From: Flavobacterium silvaticum
GTDB lineage: Bacteria > Bacteroidota > Bacteroidia > Flavobacteriales > Flavobacteriaceae
NCBI RefSeq assembly: GCF_012911565.1
Contig: NZ_JAAMPU010000104.1
Location: 124,001-188,000, forward strand
Reading direction: 5' to 3'
DNA: 64,000 nucleotides
Part shown: piece after piece, positions 26,930 to 35,921 of the stretch
Numbering within the stretch: position 1 is the first letter of the stretch
Layout of the letters: every line of letters begins with the position of its first letter
Notes under the pieces: model-generated
What the model saw: only the letters and a program-made list of their open reading frames with translations
The model's database searches: none
What the model was told of the DNA's origin: nothing
Position numbers and translations under genes: made by a program

Positions 26930-27241
26930 ATGAAATTTCTTTGGATATTCAGCGTCTATCTTTTGTGCCTGGCCGTATTGCCTTGCCATGACGGTGTTGA
27001 ATGTCCTGAAATCAAAACAGAAAAAACAACCGGACACCAAAAACACGCTTCAGACAACGAGCAGTGTCCGCCGTTCTGCAGTTGTGCCTGTTGCGGAATG
27101 CAGATGGTGAATCTTGCCATTCCAGTCGTGATTCAATCTGCTCAAATTTCTATCGCCGAAACCAAAATGGCGGTCGAATATCAGCCGGTTTTTCCATCAG
27201 ATCAGGCCAAATCCATCTGGCAGCCGCCTAAGTTGAGTTAA
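26930..27241 (+). CDS. Cys-rich small envelope protein, DUF6660-like
   Basis: The 103-residue protein has an N-terminal hydrophobic segment containing LPCHD and a central cluster CPPFCSCACCG with a His/Asp-containing stretch before it (TGHQKHASDNEQ). This pattern resembles the DUF6660 family, which I recall as encoded just before TonB-dependent receptors in Flavobacteriaceae. The Cys/His content suggests metal binding, which is inference. The TonB receptor starts 42 nt downstream on the same strand. Confidence 0.7.
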   Translation: MKFLWIFSVYLLCLAVLPCHDGVECPEIKTEKTTGHQKHASDNEQCPPFCSCACCGMQMVNLAIPVVIQSAQISIAETKMAVEYQPVFPSDQAKSIWQPPKLS

Positions 27242-27283
27242 GAATCGTCGCAACGAACACATTCTTAACTTAATTCCTTTTAC

Positions 27284-29254
27284 ATGAAAAAATATCTCGC
27301 AGTGGCGGCCATGCTGCTGCAATACGCTATTGTTATGGCTCAACAGCCTGTGGACAAAGATTCGCTTGACGGTGAAGAACTTGAAGAAGTCGTCATCCAA
27401 TCCACGCGAACCAGCCGTACCATCAAAAACACACCAACGCGCGTAGAAACCATAGATGCCGAAGAACTCGAGGAAAAGGCAAATATGAAACCGGCCAATG
27501 TTTCCATGGTGCTGCACGAAAGCACCGGAATCCAGGTGCAGCAAACCTCGGCAACATCCGGGAACGCCAGCATTCGGATCCAAGGCCTTGACGGTCGCTA
27601 TTCCCAATTGCTCAAAGACAGTTATCCCAATTTCGGGAACTTCGCTTCTGGTTTGAGCATTCTTGAAATTCCGCCTCTTGATTTGAAGCAGGTCGAAGTG
27701 ATCAAAGGTCCGGCTTCCACGTTGTATGGAGGCGGCGCGATTGCAGGTGTCGTCAACTTCATCTCCAAAACACCGGGAGAAAAACCCGAGACCTTGGTTC
27801 TGTTGAATCAGTCGCATATCGGGCAAACCAATTTCGGGATGTTTTCAATGGCTAAAAGAGGCAAATGGGGTTATTCCATGCTCGCTCTCGGCAATCTTCA
27901 ACAGGATTACGATGTCGATAAAGATGGGTTTTCAGAACTTCCCGAATCAAAGAATGCCACGATCCATCCCAGGATTTTCTATTATCCGAATGCATCCAAT
28001 GCCTTTTCAGTCGGCAACAGCCTCACATTTGGAGAAAGTATCGGTGGCGATATGACCGTCATAGATCATGGTGCATCAGATGGCCATACGTATTTTGAAA
28101 AGAACAATACCGTTCGTAATATCACGACTTTCGAATGGTCTCACAAAATGGAAAATCAAGGAAATGTGCTTCTCAAACAAAGCCTGAGTCTGTTCGACAG
28201 GAAAATCTCGATGTCAGATTATGTCTTCTCGGGTCTCAATACCACAAGTTTTACAGATTTGTCTTATGCCATAAAAAAGAACAAACATGCATTTATTACC
28301 GGTGCCAACCTGATTTACGACAGGCTCAACCAAAAGGAAAACGTTTCGGGAAACGATCTTTCAAGCCGTACTTTCACAGCCGGTTTGTATTTTCAGGATA
28401 CCTGGGATATTTCTGATAAATTCATTGCAGAGGCCGGCCTTCGCGGAGATTTCGTCCAATATGCCACGAAGGTTTTCCAACAGAATCGGTTTTTTGCGCT
28501 GCCGCGAATTTCCGTGCTGTATCGAATGACCCCCAGTTTGTCTATGCGTGCCGGCGGCGGTCTGGGTTACAAAGTGCCGACGGTTTTCACCGAACAGACC
28601 GAATCGCTCCAATACCGCAATGTTTTGGCGCTTTCTACATCAAAGGCCGAACAAAGCGTAGGAGGAACCTTGGATTTCAATTTCAAAAAGCGGCTGTTTG
28701 AAGAATTGTCTTTCAGTGCGAACCAGCTATTTTTCTACACCTCGCTTTCCAATCCGTTGGTTTTGGAGCAGCAAGGAGATGCTTACTTTTTTGTCAGTAG
28801 CGATAAGAATGTGCGATCGACTGGGTTTGAAACCAACCTGAAATTCATCTTCCACGAAAATTACAAGCTGTTTGCGGGGTATACGTTCACCGATGCAAAA
28901 GCCGGTTATTTGTCAGGCAGCCAATTCCTGCCGCTTGTCCCAAAAAATAAAGTGAACCTGACGTTGCTGTATGAAAAGGAACGCAATTTCAAGTTCGGGC
29001 TTGAAGGGTATTTTACTGACAAGCAGTATTTGTATGATGCGACGCCTACGCCATCCTTCTGGGAATTCGGTTTTTCCGCAGAAAAGTATCTGGGGGATTT
29101 CAGTTTCTACGTCAACCTCGAGAATTTCACCGACGAGCGCCAGAGCCGTTACAAAAGTGTCGTAAACGGACCGGCGACGAATCCGACATTCGATGATATC
29201 TGGAACCATACCGAAGGTTTTGTATTCAGTGCCGGTCTCAAGTATCGGTTGTAG
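27284..29254 (+). CDS. TonB-dependent outer-membrane receptor (656 aa)
   Basis: A signal peptide (to AQQ) precedes a plug domain (residues ~35-165): the TonB-box-like region LEEVVIQSTR, then ASIRIQGLDGRYSQLL and VEVIKGPASTLYGGGAIAGVVNF. A ~480-residue 22-strand barrel follows, ending in Y-R-L with a terminal aromatic pattern. There is no N-terminal carboxypeptidase-like domain, so it is not a SusC. It belongs to the metal/siderophore/cofactor receptor type; the substrate is unknown. The preceding Cys-rich gene hints at metal uptake. A strong terminator follows. Confidence 0.92.
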   Translation: MKKYLAVAAMLLQYAIVMAQQPVDKDSLDGEELEEVVIQSTRTSRTIKNTPTRVETIDAEELEEKANMKPANVSMVLHESTGIQVQQTSATSGNASIRIQGLDGRYSQLLKDSYPNFGNFASGLSILEIPPLDLKQVEVIKGPASTLYGGGAIAGVVNFISKTPGEKPETLVLLNQSHIGQTNFGMFSMAKRGKWGYSMLALGNLQQDYDVDKDGFSELPESKNATIHPRIFYYPNASNAFSVGNSLTFGESIGGDMTVIDHGASDGHTYFEKNNTVRNITTFEWSHKMENQGNVLLKQSLSLFDRKISMSDYVFSGLNTTSFTDLSYAIKKNKHAFITGANLIYDRLNQKENVSGNDLSSRTFTAGLYFQDTWDISDKFIAEAGLRGDFVQYATKVFQQNRFFALPRISVLYRMTPSLSMRAGGGLGYKVPTVFTEQTESLQYRNVLALSTSKAEQSVGGTLDFNFKKRLFEELSFSANQLFFYTSLSNPLVLEQQGDAYFFVSSDKNVRSTGFETNLKFIFHENYKLFAGYTFTDAKAGYLSGSQFLPLVPKNKVNLTLLYEKERNFKFGLEGYFTDKQYLYDATPTPSFWEFGFSAEKYLGDFSFYVNLENFTDERQSRYKSVVNGPATNPTFDDIWNHTEGFVFSAGLKYRL

Positions 29255-29272
29255 CATAATCTTCACAAAATC

Positions 29273-29302
29273 AAACCGGCATCTTAAAGTGCCGGTTTTT
29301 TT
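29273..29302 (+). terminator. terminator after the TonB receptor
   Basis: AAACCGGCA (29273-29281) pairs perfectly with TGCCGGTTT (29290-29298) around an 8-nt loop, followed by a T run. Confidence 0.9.
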
Positions 29303-29352
29303 ATTGTCTCAAGCAATGTTTTGTTAAGGTTAATTTAAGTTTAATTAAAAGA

Positions 29353-29360
29353 TATATTTG
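29353..29360 (+). promoter_or_regulatory. -7 box (TATATTTG) of the CotH-Kir operon
   Basis: This is an exact TAnnTTTG match ending 13 nt before the first in-frame ATG (29374) and 19 nt before the second (29380). The leader would be about 7-15 nt, nearly leaderless. No TTG lies at normal -33 spacing. Confidence 0.55.
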
Positions 29361-29373
29361 CAAAAAGACAAGT

Positions 29374-31440
29374 ATGCGAATGAAAACTACCTTTGTTGGG
29401 TTTCGGTCCATTTTTAAGATCCTATTGCTATGCGGAATCCTCTTTTCCGGAAAAATTTCCGCCCAGGTTTTTACAGATAGCAATCTGCCCATCGTCATCA
29501 TAAACACAGATATCGATCCGAATACGGGTCAGCCGTATGAAATTCCCGATGATCCGCGTGTGCTCGGAAACATGAAAATCATAAAGCATCCTGACGGTTC
29601 CAGAAATTACCTGTCGGATCAGGACAATGCCGCTTTCCTCAATTATAATGGCCGTATGAATATTGAGATACGAGGCGCGACGTCCCAGGATTTGCCAAAA
29701 AAGCAATATGGACTCACGACGCTTCAGGCCGACAATTCCAGCAATAACAACGTAAGCCTTTTGGGAATGCCGAGTGAGAATGACTGGGTTTTGAACGGAC
29801 TTGCCTTCGATCCGTCGTTAATACGCGATTATCTGTCGTACAATTTGTCACGTCTTATGGGGAATTATGCCCCCCGAACGGTCTATTGCGAAGTTGTCAT
29901 CAATGGAGATTACAAAGGGCTGTACATTTTGCAGGAAAAGATAAAGGCCGATTCGAATAGGGTCAACGTGGTCAAAATTACGGCATCGGACAACACAGAA
30001 CCTACTATTTCCGGAGGTTATATCACCAAAGCCGATAGGGAAGACGAAGACGATCCGGTTGCATGGATTATGCCGTCCTATGAATGGCAAACCACTTATA
30101 TCCACGATTTGCCAAAGCCCGAAGACGTGACGGCGGCACAGGACGATTTCATACATGATGTATTTGAGACGCTTGCCTCAACCGCACATGCCGACAATCT
30201 GAGCCTCGACAATGGCTTTCCCTCTGTCATTGACATTCCCAGTTTTGTAGACTTCATGATTTCAAGCGAACTGGCGTCGAATGTAGATTCGTATCAGCTC
30301 AGCACATATTTCCATAAAGACAGAAAGGGCAAATTGCGTGCAGGCCCAATATGGGATTACAATCTTACCTATGGAAATGACTTGTTCAATTATGGTCTCG
30401 ACCGCAGTCATACAGATGTATGGCAATTCGACAATGGCGACAACACAGGTTCTAAATTCTGGAAAGATTTGTTCGATAATGAAACCTTCAAATGCTATTT
30501 GTCCAAGCGTTTCCATGACCTGACACAACCGGGACAACCGCTCAAACATAGCAATTTGTCCACGTTTATTGATCAGACAGTTGCATTGATTACTGAAGCT
30601 TCCATTCGTGAGAATGAACGTTGGGGAACGGTTCCTGACCTTATTACAGAAACGGAGAACATGAAAACCTGGTTGTATGACAGGCTCAACTGGATGCAGG
30701 AAAATATCGGGCCTTACGGGAACTGTACTAATGTGGCGGTTCCGTCTTTGGTCATCAACAGAATCAATTACAACCCGGGAACTTCAGGTTCGTTTCCGGT
30801 GAGCAACGACCAGGAATTCGTAGAGATCAAAAATGCCGGAAATGCAACTGTTGACTTGAGTGGGATTTATTTCAGCAGATTGGGCTTGTCTTATGTGTTT
30901 CCGTTTGGAGCGACCTTAAATGCAGGCCAAAGTGTTTTCCTGGCGAGTAATACTACGACTTTTCAGGCGCGATACGGTTTTGCTGCTTTCGGGCAATTCA
31001 CGCGCAATTTGTCGAACAGTTCCCAAAAGCTGGTTTTGAGCGATGCGTTCGGGAATTTGATAGACACCGTGGAATATTTTGATTCTTCACCGTGGCCGGA
31101 TGCTGATGGAAACGGATCGTATCTGCAACTCATCGATACGGCTCTCGATAACAACATCGCCTCAAGCTGGATTGCCACAGATACCAGTCTTTCTACCCAG
31201 GATTTAGTTTACAGTTCAGTAAGTGTCTATCCGAATCCGGTTCGCGAAACGCTTCATCTTTCTTCCCAATTCCCCATTTCCAATATTGAGATTTTCAATA
31301 CGATGGGACGATCGGTCTACACCCAAAAAGTGAATGGTCAAAATCTTACCTTTGATGCCACCGCGCTTCTGGCCGGCGTTTATTTGCTCCGCATACAGTC
31401 GGAACAAGGCATCCAAACCGTAAGATTCGTACACCAATAA
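29374..31440 (+). CDS. secreted CotH-family protein with lamin-tail domain and T9SS signal
   Basis: The 688-residue protein has a signal peptide (to ISAQ) and a CotH domain (residues ~25-440) with IEIRGATSQDLPKKQY, NDWVLNGLAFDPSLIRDYLSY, GDYKGLYILQEKIKAD and AGPIWDYNLTYGN, the family's conserved blocks. A lamin-tail domain (~465-570) and a type A T9SS tail (VYPNPVRETLHL to VRFVHQ) follow. CotH of spore-formers is an atypical protein kinase; activity of this secreted version is unproven. The start could be M1 or M3 (29380). Its stop overlaps the Kir channel start (TAATG), so translation is probably coupled. Confidence 0.9.
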   Translation: MRMKTTFVGFRSIFKILLLCGILFSGKISAQVFTDSNLPIVIINTDIDPNTGQPYEIPDDPRVLGNMKIIKHPDGSRNYLSDQDNAAFLNYNGRMNIEIRGATSQDLPKKQYGLTTLQADNSSNNNVSLLGMPSENDWVLNGLAFDPSLIRDYLSYNLSRLMGNYAPRTVYCEVVINGDYKGLYILQEKIKADSNRVNVVKITASDNTEPTISGGYITKADREDEDDPVAWIMPSYEWQTTYIHDLPKPEDVTAAQDDFIHDVFETLASTAHADNLSLDNGFPSVIDIPSFVDFMISSELASNVDSYQLSTYFHKDRKGKLRAGPIWDYNLTYGNDLFNYGLDRSHTDVWQFDNGDNTGSKFWKDLFDNETFKCYLSKRFHDLTQPGQPLKHSNLSTFIDQTVALITEASIRENERWGTVPDLITETENMKTWLYDRLNWMQENIGPYGNCTNVAVPSLVINRINYNPGTSGSFPVSNDQEFVEIKNAGNATVDLSGIYFSRLGLSYVFPFGATLNAGQSVFLASNTTTFQARYGFAAFGQFTRNLSNSSQKLVLSDAFGNLIDTVEYFDSSPWPDADGNGSYLQLIDTALDNNIASSWIATDTSLSTQDLVYSSVSVYPNPVRETLHLSSQFPISNIEIFNTMGRSVYTQKVNGQNLTFDATALLAGVYLLRIQSEQGIQTVRFVHQ

Positions 31441-32402
31441 TGGCATTATTCAACAAAGTAAACACAAGAGCACAAGCGACCGACAGCAGCGGCTTTGGGA
31501 CTAATCCCGGAAGTTACGGCGGCAGGTTCATCAACAAAGACGGATCTGCCAATATCCGCAAGCGTGGCATGTCGCGTCTTTCGCGTATCAGCTGGTATCA
31601 TACGATGCTCGAAATGCCGCGTTGGAAATTCCTGCTGATTCTTGTCGCGTTTTATACCGGAGTCAATTTTATTTTCGCTTTGGTTTATTATGGCATCGGA
31701 ATACAATACCTTGACGGAATCGATGCTACGGGGCCGGAATGGATCAAATTCGGGAAAGCGTATTTCTTTTCGGCACAAACGTTTACGACCGTCGGTTATG
31801 GACACATCAGCCCGAACGGATTCTTTACATCAGCAGTCGCAGCTACCGAGGCTTTGACCGGATTGCTCAGTTTTGCCATTGCGACAGGTTTATTCTACGG
31901 TCGTTTCAGCAGGCCAAAAGCATACCTCAAATTTTCAGATAAAGCACTCATCGCTCCATACAAAGGAATTACAGGTTTGATGCTTCGCGTAGTTCCTTTC
32001 AAAAATGCCGATTTGCTTGACGCCGAAGTCAAAGTAACTTTGGCAATGAGTGTTTCCGATGGAGAAAAGGCCGTGAATAAATTTTACGTTCTTGAGTTGG
32101 AAATGACCAAAATCACATCTTTGTCATTGAGCTGGACGCTGGTTCACCCGATTACCGAAAGCAGTCCGCTATATGGCATGACCGAAACGGATTTCCAAAA
32201 GGCCGATGGGGAAGTGATCGTTTATATGAGGGCGTTCGACGATATGTATTCGGCTACGGTTGCTGCGCGTACATCTTATACTTTTGATGAAATAGAATAC
32301 GGCGCCAGATTCAATATGATGTATTTTGAGAACGAAGACAATACGATTACCGAACTGCATCTGGACAAGCTCAATTCCACTACCAAGGTTCAGTTACCAT
32401 AA
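31440..32402 (+). CDS. inward-rectifier-type K+ channel (KirBac family)
   Basis: The 320-residue protein has a cytoplasmic N-terminus, outer helix (~residues 63-85), pore helix and selectivity filter T117-V-G-Y-G121 (QTFTTVGYGH), inner helix (~130-152), and a ~160-residue C-terminal immunoglobulin-like Kir domain. The motif FSRPKAYLKFS just after the inner helix matches the phosphoinositide/gating region of KirBac channels. It would form a tetramer in the inner membrane passing K+. The ATG overlaps the stop of the CotH gene by 1 nt, an unusual pairing. A bidirectional terminator follows. Confidence 0.93.
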   Translation: MALFNKVNTRAQATDSSGFGTNPGSYGGRFINKDGSANIRKRGMSRLSRISWYHTMLEMPRWKFLLILVAFYTGVNFIFALVYYGIGIQYLDGIDATGPEWIKFGKAYFFSAQTFTTVGYGHISPNGFFTSAVAATEALTGLLSFAIATGLFYGRFSRPKAYLKFSDKALIAPYKGITGLMLRVVPFKNADLLDAEVKVTLAMSVSDGEKAVNKFYVLELEMTKITSLSLSWTLVHPITESSPLYGMTETDFQKADGEVIVYMRAFDDMYSATVAARTSYTFDEIEYGARFNMMYFENEDNTITELHLDKLNSTTKVQLP

Positions 32403-32433
32403 AAAAGGCCCGGCGTTTTGAACCGGGCCTTTT
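32403..32433. terminator. bidirectional terminator, Kir gene / UnbV gene
   Basis: AAAAGGCCCGG (32403-32413) pairs perfectly with CCGGGCCTTTT (32423-32433), an 11-bp stem with a 9-nt loop, between convergent genes. Confidence 0.92.
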
Positions 32434-32453
32434 CGTTTGTATGTAATTGGAAA

Positions 32454-34094
32454 TTACTCCTTGATAAATTTCTGTGTAAAGACATTTCCGTTGGCATCTG
32501 TAAGTTTCAGGACATAAGTTCCGATGCTTAATTTGCTGACAGAAAGGATGGAACCATTGACATCGGCATGCATGACACTGCGTCCGCCAAGGTCGAAAAC
32601 TTCTGCTTTGGCTCCGTTGAAAAGCTCGCTGCCTTTGGTAAGGAACAACATGTCTTTTGTAGGGTTAGGTGAAATGGTGAATGCTGCAACAGCCGATTGC
32701 TCAACACTCAAAGGCGGGCTTGTTCCTTCAACCACGTGAACGGTCGAATTGGTAGATGGGTTCAGGATTTCGTCTACAATTCCCGATGGCCAGCGAACCA
32801 CTACTTTTGTGATTGCAGTAGCGCTTCCGATACCAAAATGAGCATTAAGCGTACTCATGTTTGAGAATCCCTGTCCGCTGCGGATATCGCGGATTTGTTT
32901 GCCCCATGCACCATAGATTTCGACACGTGCACCTATTCCTTCCAGGTTGCTTTCGTTTCCTTCAAGCGTCACTTTTACCCACTTGTTGGCATTTCCGTCG
33001 TTCATGTAGATGTTGTTTCCAGTCTGTACATCCATGAAACCATCGTTGTTCAAATCACCAAAAGCTCCTTGTCCGAAAGGCAAATCATAACCAGTAAATG
33101 TATTATCGCCATTATTCAGGTACAGGTTGGTTGAGTTTTCCCAAAGGAAATCCACGAAACCGTCGTTGTTGAAATCGGCGGCCTGAAGTTCCCATGAACC
33201 TACTACGTCCTGGATTCCGGTTGTCGCATAAATATCAGTGAACGTACCGTCTCCATTATTGCGGTAGAATTTGTTGTGGTCGTTGCCTTCAGAAGATCCC
33301 ACGTTTGACAACAGCAAATCCATATCGCCATCGTTGTCGAAATCTTCAACTGCTGTAGACCATGATTGTGAACCGTCGTTGATTCCAGCGGCAGCAGCCA
33401 TTTCGGTATACGTTCCGTTACCGTTGTTGTGGTAATAGAGGTTCACGCGTTGCGGATCGTTTACCGGAGCACCGGCACGACATTTAGCCAGGTACATATC
33501 GATGTGTCCGTCGCTGTCGATGTCCGCCCAGATGGATGCATAGTTACCACCAACGGCAAGTGTCGGCATCAAGGTAGTATCGAACACTAAGTTCCCTGCG
33601 CCATCGTTGCGGTAGGCATGGCTTTGGGCGACATCGTGACATGCCCATAAATCCAGGTTTCCGTCGTTGTCGATGTCAACAAAGTTGGTTCTTTGGGTAA
33701 AGATATTCTGCGGATAAGAGGATAGTGCATATCCGGTTCCATCTGCATTTGCTTTCAAAACCGAAACGCGGCTGCCATTACCAAGCACAAGGTCACAATA
33801 TCCGTTCGCGTCAAAATCTCCTGCAGCGACACTCCAGTCCGGAGAGGCAAAGCCAAGGCCAAGACCCGTAACCGCGTAAGTTGAAAGTACAAAACCGCCA
33901 CTGGCCTGTTGTTTCCATACTTTAAGCTGGTTCGTTCCGACAGATACGACATCGTCAAGGTAATCGCCGTTCATATCGACGACGCACGGATTATAAGCGG
34001 TACTTCCACCAAGCGGTGTTTGTGTAAAACTCACGGTCTGGCCCATAGAAGGCAGCCCGGCCGCAAGCAATGCAAGAATGTAAAGTTTTTTCAT
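32454..34094 (-). CDS. secreted FG-GAP/VCBS repeat protein with ASPIC/UnbV domain
   Basis: The ATG at 34094 gives a clear signal peptide (MKKLYILALLAAGLPSMGQ); the longer frame from 34139 adds 15 residues without purpose. The 546-residue protein carries FG-GAP/VCBS blades with calcium-type motifs (DFDNDGDMDLLLSN, DIDNDGNLDLW, DIDSDGHIDMYLA). An ASPIC/UnbV domain follows (GIGARVEIYG...VVVRWPSG), then a type A T9SS tail (ISPNPTKDMLFL to KFIKE). It is a probable extracellular beta-propeller. It starts 25 nt after the diheme lipoprotein gene, likely in one operon. Confidence 0.9.
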   Translation of the reverse strand: MKKLYILALLAAGLPSMGQTVSFTQTPLGGSTAYNPCVVDMNGDYLDDVVSVGTNQLKVWKQQASGGFVLSTYAVTGLGLGFASPDWSVAAGDFDANGYCDLVLGNGSRVSVLKANADGTGYALSSYPQNIFTQRTNFVDIDNDGNLDLWACHDVAQSHAYRNDGAGNLVFDTTLMPTLAVGGNYASIWADIDSDGHIDMYLAKCRAGAPVNDPQRVNLYYHNNGNGTYTEMAAAAGINDGSQSWSTAVEDFDNDGDMDLLLSNVGSSEGNDHNKFYRNNGDGTFTDIYATTGIQDVVGSWELQAADFNNDGFVDFLWENSTNLYLNNGDNTFTGYDLPFGQGAFGDLNNDGFMDVQTGNNIYMNDGNANKWVKVTLEGNESNLEGIGARVEIYGAWGKQIRDIRSGQGFSNMSTLNAHFGIGSATAITKVVVRWPSGIVDEILNPSTNSTVHVVEGTSPPLSVEQSAVAAFTISPNPTKDMLFLTKGSELFNGAKAEVFDLGGRSVMHADVNGSILSVSKLSIGTYVLKLTDANGNVFTQKFIKE

Positions 34095-34119
34095 GTGGTT
34101 TTGTTTTTTTAAGAGATAG

Positions 34120-35268
34120 TTATTCGCAAGTAGTTTCAAGTGAGTTGATCCATTCTTTCATAAGCGCGACACCTTCGTCATGTACTATGGATCGGCCAAT
34201 GAAAGGCATCATTACAGATCCGTCGGTAGAACTGATCCGGTAAATAAGTTCCGAGTTGTTGGCATCGCCAGCTTTGATCACATATTCCATGTCTTCCGGA
34301 AGCGCGAACTGATACGGCATACAGACACCAAAAGTGCTCAGGTCCGTATTGCTGAAATTGAAGCGCATGGCAGCATAATCGCAATGTCCGCCAATCCTGT
34401 GGCAATGGGCGCAGTTAGCATCTATGTAAGAGCGAGCGCGAAGTTCGAGCGGTTGGCTGGTATCGCGGTAATCGACTGTCGATAAAATATTTGCCGGGAT
34501 GTTCGGATCAAGATAACCTTCCGAAACCCATTTTTCAAGCTGGTTTCGTTGCGCCGTGCCATAATCATACACATTGTTGAGGTTTTGTGGTTTTACCCCA
34601 ATCGGGATTACCACTTCGCCACCAACGGCATGGTCGGGATTCAGTTTATGGCACGTATGACATTCGGTTTGTGCGGGAATTTTATAGTAAATGTCGCGTG
34701 TTACGCCCGAATCGGTGAATGTCAGCGGCACAAAGACACCTTGTCCTTCCGTATCCAGATAGGCTTCGGTCTGTTCTTCGTTCCAGATGTAATCGTATGG
34801 TTCCCAACCGGAATCGATCATGCTGCCATCTGAATTGAAACCTTCTTCATGTGTCTTTATCAAAATGCGGGTTTCGATGATACGCGTGGTATTGCTCGGG
34901 GCAACATTGTCATAAAAGAAATTCTTGATCAATACGGCACCAACCGGAAAAACCAAGGCGTTGTCGTTTCCGTTATAAGTCGCCATGGTTCCTTGCGGCA
35001 TCCAGACGAAACGTTTTTTGTGGGCATAATCGGTGAATAATTCACTCGCTGGGCGATACGGCAAAACTTTGTAAGCCGGCGTCAGGTCTTTGAGTGCGCC
35101 TTCGAAAAAATGATAGTCCGAAAGTTTGGCGTAAGGTACGTCTGCGGGGTTCAAAACGACAGGGGAAACCGGAACGTAAGCGTCTCCGTCGTCATCCTGG
35201 CAAGATACAATCAGGGTTGTGCAAACCAACAGTAACGATAAGGCAATCAGCAGGTAATTTTTCTTCAT
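34120..35268 (-). CDS. diheme c-type cytochrome-like lipoprotein (SO2930-like)
   Basis: The start at 35268 (MKKNYLLIAL) gives a lipoprotein signal with lipobox LIVSC; an upstream in-frame start at 35298 lies across the promoter. The 382-residue protein has two CxxCH heme motifs: ECHTCHKLNPDH near residue 210 and NCAHCHRIGGHC near 290. The conserved tryptophan-rich N-terminal part (RFVWMPQGT, GWEPYDYIWNEEQT) is typical of SO2930-family proteins, whose exact function is not known. It would be membrane-tethered in the periplasm or at the outer membrane. It is followed by the UnbV repeat gene. Confidence 0.85.
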   Translation of the reverse strand: MKKNYLLIALSLLLVCTTLIVSCQDDDGDAYVPVSPVVLNPADVPYAKLSDYHFFEGALKDLTPAYKVLPYRPASELFTDYAHKKRFVWMPQGTMATYNGNDNALVFPVGAVLIKNFFYDNVAPSNTTRIIETRILIKTHEEGFNSDGSMIDSGWEPYDYIWNEEQTEAYLDTEGQGVFVPLTFTDSGVTRDIYYKIPAQTECHTCHKLNPDHAVGGEVVIPIGVKPQNLNNVYDYGTAQRNQLEKWVSEGYLDPNIPANILSTVDYRDTSQPLELRARSYIDANCAHCHRIGGHCDYAAMRFNFSNTDLSTFGVCMPYQFALPEDMEYVIKAGDANNSELIYRISSTDGSVMMPFIGRSIVHDEGVALMKEWINSLETTCE

Positions 35269-35286
35269 GGATTTTTGGGAAAGGCT

Positions 35287-35314
35287 CAAAAATAGCAAAA
35301 AATTACAATCGCAA
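35287..35314 (-). promoter_or_regulatory. promoter of the cytochrome-UnbV operon, TTG-N17-TATTTTTG
   Basis: On the minus strand TTG (35314-35312) and TATTTTTG (35294-35287) are 17 nt apart. The -7 box lies 18 nt before the ATG at 35268, supporting that start over 35298. Confidence 0.6.
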
Positions 35315-35372
35315 CAGAGTTTGTGTGGTTTATCCTAAAAATTAACAAAGAGGGTAATCAGAATGCTTGAAT

Positions 35373-35921
35373 TTACTTGCTTTTTAGCTGAACCCGATAA
35401 TTTGAAAGATTGTCGATCGCTTCTTTTGTCGTCGAATCGAAAGTGTCGGAATGATCAGCGTTCGATTTGCGCGATTGTATCCGATGGACGGCTTTGTAGA
35501 ACCGCCTTATATCGTCCGGTGACGCTAAAATCAATCCCGGAACTTCGATGTTTTGTGCCGAATCATCTTTGGCAACCATGGTGAAATAAGACGAATTGCA
35601 ATGTTTGACTTTGCCGGTGCGGATGTTTTCGGAATCAACGCGGATGCCAACGACCATAGAACTTCTGCCCACATAATTCACCGATGCTTTCATGGTTACG
35701 AGTTCGCCTATTTCTATCGGATTTAAAAAATCGACCGTTTCAACCGATGCCGTGACGCAATAATGGCCTGAGAATTTACTCGCACACGCAAACGCGATCT
35801 GATCCATGAGCATCAGGATGTAGCCGCCGTGGATCTTGCCCGAAAAATTGGAGTGGGACGGAAGCATCAGTTCCGAAATGGTTACTTTGGATGCATTTAC
35901 AGATTTGAATGGGTCGCTCAT
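35373..35921 (-). CDS. acyl-CoA thioesterase, hotdog fold
   Basis: The 182-residue protein matches the BACH/YciA-type thioesterase: NFSGKIHGGYILMLMDQIAF with the catalytic Asp after the G-G-x-I-x-x-x-M, then VETVDFLNPIEIGE and VGRSSMVVGIRV. It hydrolyses acyl-CoA to free acid and CoA in the cytoplasm; chain-length preference cannot be read. A charged ~30-residue tail is extra to the hotdog domain. Its ATG overlaps the rmuC stop by 4 nt, so the two are co-transcribed. Confidence 0.92.
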   Translation of the reverse strand: MSDPFKSVNASKVTISELMLPSHSNFSGKIHGGYILMLMDQIAFACASKFSGHYCVTASVETVDFLNPIEIGELVTMKASVNYVGRSSMVVGIRVDSENIRTGKVKHCNSSYFTMVAKDDSAQNIEVPGLILASPDDIRRFYKAVHRIQSRKSNADHSDTFDSTTKEAIDNLSNYRVQLKSK

